The notes under the pieces are model-generated. The model saw only the letters and a program-made list of their open reading frames with translations, was not told the origin of the DNA and ran no database searches. From Acidimicrobiaceae bacterium (lineage in GTDB: Bacteria > Actinomycetota > Acidimicrobiia > Acidimicrobiales > RAAP-2): a DNA stretch of 64,000 nucleotides. This document shows positions 61,516 to 64,000 of the stretch, piece after piece. Position numbers and translations under genes: made by a program. The DNA lies in the NCBI GenBank assembly GCA_003132305.1, contig PKXJ01000033.1:1-64000 (forward strand), written 5' to 3'. Numbering within the stretch: position 1 is the first letter of the stretch; each line of letters opens with the position of its first letter.

Positions 61516-62681
61516 TGGAACGAGGCGCTGATTCGTGGCGCGTAATCTTCGATCCGCTATCAATTCCCCTTCACCAGGCCCTTTTCGTTCGCGATACAGC
61601 GGGTCTAGAAATTGAGTCCAAAGCAGAGGTCCCACCGCGACTTCGAGGTGACCTACCGGATTGCAGGGACTACTTGTCTTCCGATTTGAGAGTTGGTGCG
61701 GGCCTGCGGTGGATCAGTTGGTGGCACGAACTTGTTCACAGCGTGGCCGCCCGTCAACAAATCTCACTTTCAGCGAACTCAGGCCCGCTTCCCCAGCAGT
61801 TGCCGTTCGGGATGTCGGGAATATTGCCGCCAATGTATCTCGACGGTGAACTGGACGAGTCCTCCATGGTCGCTCTTGATCGTATATTTGAACTCGCTTC
61901 TCAGTGGAGTGCCACATTGAGGACGAATGTCGGCGCGAGTCGTCCTCCCACGTTGGTCTCTTCAGACATGCACAATCGTTTTTCTTCCATCGCGAGCGAG
62001 ACTGCGACCCAACTCGGGGTGTCAACTGGCGCAATGAAAGCGGCAATCCTCACGTTAGCGGTGAGCGGCAAATGGTCACGTAGGCCCATTGCTGGCGTGT
62101 TGTTGTGCTCTGAGAGTGTGCTTGAGGACGATGGCCAATTTGCAGGGTTGCTCGCAGATACCTTCATATCTGGACTCAACCCTCAGGTGGTGGAAGCTTT
62201 GCTCGAGAGGCCAGCAGAGCGCAGTGCAGCGCGCTCTGTTCTCGACTCGCCGTTACTTATTGCAAGAGTGGGCGAAATGACATTGCGGCTTGAAGGTGTG
62301 TACGTGCGCCAAGGTGGCTTTGAACTCGAACTGTCCCGAAACGGAGATTTGACTGGTATTCCACCGCGACCCTATTCAAAGATAGAAGGTTTGCCTTCGG
62401 ATCCGGAAGGTTCCCTTAATCATTTCGACGGTTTGGAGCTAGAAGTTCGCTTCACTTCCGAATTGCTCGACGAGAAGAAGTCTGTGTCAACGCAAAGCAG
62501 CACTTTCGTCAATCGCTTTTGGCGGCCCGGGCGCAGCCCGGACACGCTTTGGCTGTGGGTGCGTGTCGAATCACCGTTAGGTCAAGTGATGATGTCGAAT
62601 CGGGGCATCGTGACGGTCACCGCGACGTGGCCGGAATCTCAAATCTACCGCTGTTCTGTCGAATTTGAGATGAGATCATAG
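61515..62681 (+). CDS. Hypothetical protein coupled to a small membrane peptide
   Basis: A 388-residue soluble protein beginning MERGADSWRVIFDPLSIPLH. The middle is mainly helical (GAMKAAILTLAVSGKW; FISGLNPQVVEALLERPAERSAARSVL), and the C-terminal half is beta-rich and acidic (LELEVRFTSELLDEKKSV; VTVTATWPESQIYRCSVEF). No enzyme motif was recognised. Overlap with the one-helix gene upstream and a protein kinase 250 bases downstream suggest a multi-gene system. Confidence 0.5.
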   Translation: MERGADSWRVIFDPLSIPLHQALFVRDTAGLEIESKAEVPPRLRGDLPDCRDYLSSDLRVGAGLRWISWWHELVHSVAARQQISLSANSGPLPQQLPFGMSGILPPMYLDGELDESSMVALDRIFELASQWSATLRTNVGASRPPTLVSSDMHNRFSSIASETATQLGVSTGAMKAAILTLAVSGKWSRRPIAGVLLCSESVLEDDGQFAGLLADTFISGLNPQVVEALLERPAERSAARSVLDSPLLIARVGEMTLRLEGVYVRQGGFELELSRNGDLTGIPPRPYSKIEGLPSDPEGSLNHFDGLELEVRFTSELLDEKKSVSTQSSTFVNRFWRPGRSPDTLWLWVRVESPLGQVMMSNRGIVTVTATWPESQIYRCSVEFEMRS

Positions 62682-62930
62682 GAGCCGACGCGCAGGCGCT
62701 AATTGGATTGGCGACAACGTAAAGAATTGAACTTACATCTGTGATCCAGTCCCCCCAACTCCTTTCGTCGGAGTCACTTTTGGCAACAACAAAAACCCCG
62801 AGGGGTCGAGTGATCAATTTGCGGCAGATTTAAATCTCGAAAGTCAGAGTTCTTCACATGTCCGCGTCGTTATTTAGTTTCTGAATGTAGGCTGCAATCA
62901 GTTTCCGGTTGAAAGGCGAGGAGAGGTCAA

Positions 62931-64000
62931 TTGGCGGTATTGCCATCTCCAGGCGCCCCAATCGTGGGGACTGGTCCCGCATATCAACTTCTTGGGTTAA
63001 CACTTAATAATCGATGGCTAGTGACGGAGCTTCGGTCTTCGAGCCCTGACGATACGGGCGGGTATTTCTCAGTTGGATATTTCGCCGAAGATCTTGATAG
63101 CCCCACAAATGATGAAGTATTTGTCAAGGCCCTTGACTACTCACGCTGGAATGAACTCCGGTTCTCCAGTTTGGCTGACGCCGTGAGCTACCTGACCGAG
63201 GGATACCGCTTCGAAAGAGACATCGTTATGGAGTGCGCTGGGCTGCGAATGCGTAACGTCGTGAAGGGTTTCGACTCGGGTTCCATTGAAGTTGCGGGCT
63301 TCGAGATATTCAACTATGTCGACTTCATTGTGTTTGAGAAGGCAGAGTGTGATGTTCGCGGACGACTGAGAACGGTCGAGGCGTTTGATGTTGCTTGGAA
63401 GTTGCACGTTCTGCACAATGTTGCGAAAGGCCTTCAGCAACTTCATCAGTCCAAGAAAGCACACCTTGATCTGAAACCGTCGAACGTGCTCTGTTTCGAA
63501 GAATCTGATCTTGAGACAATGGCGAAAATTGGCGACCTCGGAAGAGCGCACGATGCTTCCCGAACAGGACCTCACTCGAACTTGCCGTTTCCTGGTGATC
63601 GGACGTACGCGCCGCCTGAAGTTCTCTATGGACACAACGAGAGCAACCGAATTTTGCAGACTCGTCAAATTGACATGTATTTACTCGGAAGCATGATGAC
63701 CTTCATGTTTACGGGTATCGGAGTGACGGCGGGGATGCTGATGTTTCTTGATCCATCTCTCTTGCCAAATTCTTGGAGAGGAACGTATTTGGAGGTGCTG
63801 CCGTACCTACGTGAAGCATACGAGTCGCACATGGATGAAATTGAACGGACCATCCCGGCGGCGATGAGGGAAAGCTTGACTCTGACGATTAGGGAATTGA
63901 CTGATCCCGATGTTGCGCAACGCGGCCATCGTAGAGATCCCTTCGGCTCAAGAAGTCGATTCAGCATGGAGAAATATGTATCGATACTAAATCGACTTTC
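62931..64000 (+). CDS. Serine/threonine protein kinase, runs off the right edge
   Basis: Starts at TTG, preceded by a strong ribosome binding site (AGGCGAGGAGAGG). Kinase residues are in place: beta-3 lysine in VFVKALD (K66), catalytic loop HLDLKPSNVL (D180, K182, N185; the usual HRD is HLD), Mg loop IGDLGRA (D202) and TYAPPE (E230). The glycine loop is degenerate. At least 356 residues are visible with no stop before the window end; the part after about 290 is helical. It is a eukaryotic-like Hanks-type kinase, probably catalytically active, of unknown target. Confidence 0.85.
   Translation, partial: MAVLPSPGAPIVGTGPAYQLLGLTLNNRWLVTELRSSSPDDTGGYFSVGYFAEDLDSPTNDEVFVKALDYSRWNELRFSSLADAVSYLTEGYRFERDIVMECAGLRMRNVVKGFDSGSIEVAGFEIFNYVDFIVFEKAECDVRGRLRTVEAFDVAWKLHVLHNVAKGLQQLHQSKKAHLDLKPSNVLCFEESDLETMAKIGDLGRAHDASRTGPHSNLPFPGDRTYAPPEVLYGHNESNRILQTRQIDMYLLGSMMTFMFTGIGVTAGMLMFLDPSLLPNSWRGTYLEVLPYLREAYESHMDEIERTIPAAMRESLTLTIRELTDPDVAQRGHRRDPFGSRSRFSMEKYVSILNRL

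Noticed and set aside
1-64000. Search for intact tRNA, rRNA or CRISPR arrays
   Set aside because: Only 3' tRNA fragments were found; no complete cloverleaf, rRNA block or spacer-repeat array was visible by eye.

Overview
The window looks like chromosome from a moderately GC-rich actinobacterium. An Acidimicrobiia-like member is my best guess, from the overall gene style: short YtrA-type GntR/ABC cassettes, a DUF2516-like membrane protein, malate synthase G with GlcG, and frequent GTG/TTG starts with 4-nt stop/start overlaps. I cannot confirm the taxon from sequence alone. No rRNA and no intact tRNA gene is visible.

Positions 1-10,285 are ordinary metabolism. They hold the end of a branched-chain amino-acid-type ABC importer (LivH end, a LivM-LivG fusion, LivF), a TauE-type exporter, an oxalate-CoA ligase-like enzyme, a ketopantoate reductase-like protein, and malate synthase G overlapping a GlcG/HbpS protein. 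Positions 10,786-17,818 hold a five-gene overlapping minus-strand lipid-phosphate operon (PAP2, lipid kinase, BrkB/YihY membrane protein, phospholipase D/cardiolipin synthase, PAP2), followed by a second, longer PLD enzyme.

Positions 18,127-25,018 are accessory. They carry a GT2 glycosyltransferase, a free-standing amino-acid adenylation protein behind a MetA-like acyltransferase, a class II Fic protein, and a HigBA toxin-antitoxin pair with a near-perfect 33-bp operator. Positions 25,395-29,881 encode a gamma-alpha-beta 2-oxoacid:ferredoxin oxidoreductase plus a GltD-ferredoxin fusion. This operon is bracketed by two nearly identical 40-bp fragments of the 3' half of a tRNA-Gly(CCC), and a third, decayed copy lies near 17.95 kb.

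Positions 30,303-44,264 contain regulators and membrane proteins: an NmrA-like reductase with its TetR regulator, two GntR-ABC cassettes of YtrA type with promoter-overlapping palindromes, a 14-repeat secreted propeller protein, and an ECF sigma factor with a partner membrane protein. The first ABC cassette retains the ghost 3' end of a second ATPase gene between its two permeases.

From about 44.68 kb a tRNA-Val 3' fragment introduces a mobile and accessory island. An IS21-family element (46,107-52,219, 5-bp target duplication) has split a cysteine-rich gene. It has itself been hit by a three-tyrosine-recombinase (RIT-type) element with perfect 95-bp inverted repeats, which interrupts istA between two catalytic Asp codons. 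Right of this nest lie uncharacterised genes. The most interesting are a two-gene cassette (winged-helix protein plus a 1143-residue Mrr-like nuclease with a long repeat-like region) and, at the right edge, a cluster of a 48-residue one-helix membrane peptide, a 389-residue unknown and a TTG-started protein kinase running out of the window. Both are plausible but unproven defence or conflict systems. IS3-family debris lies between them.
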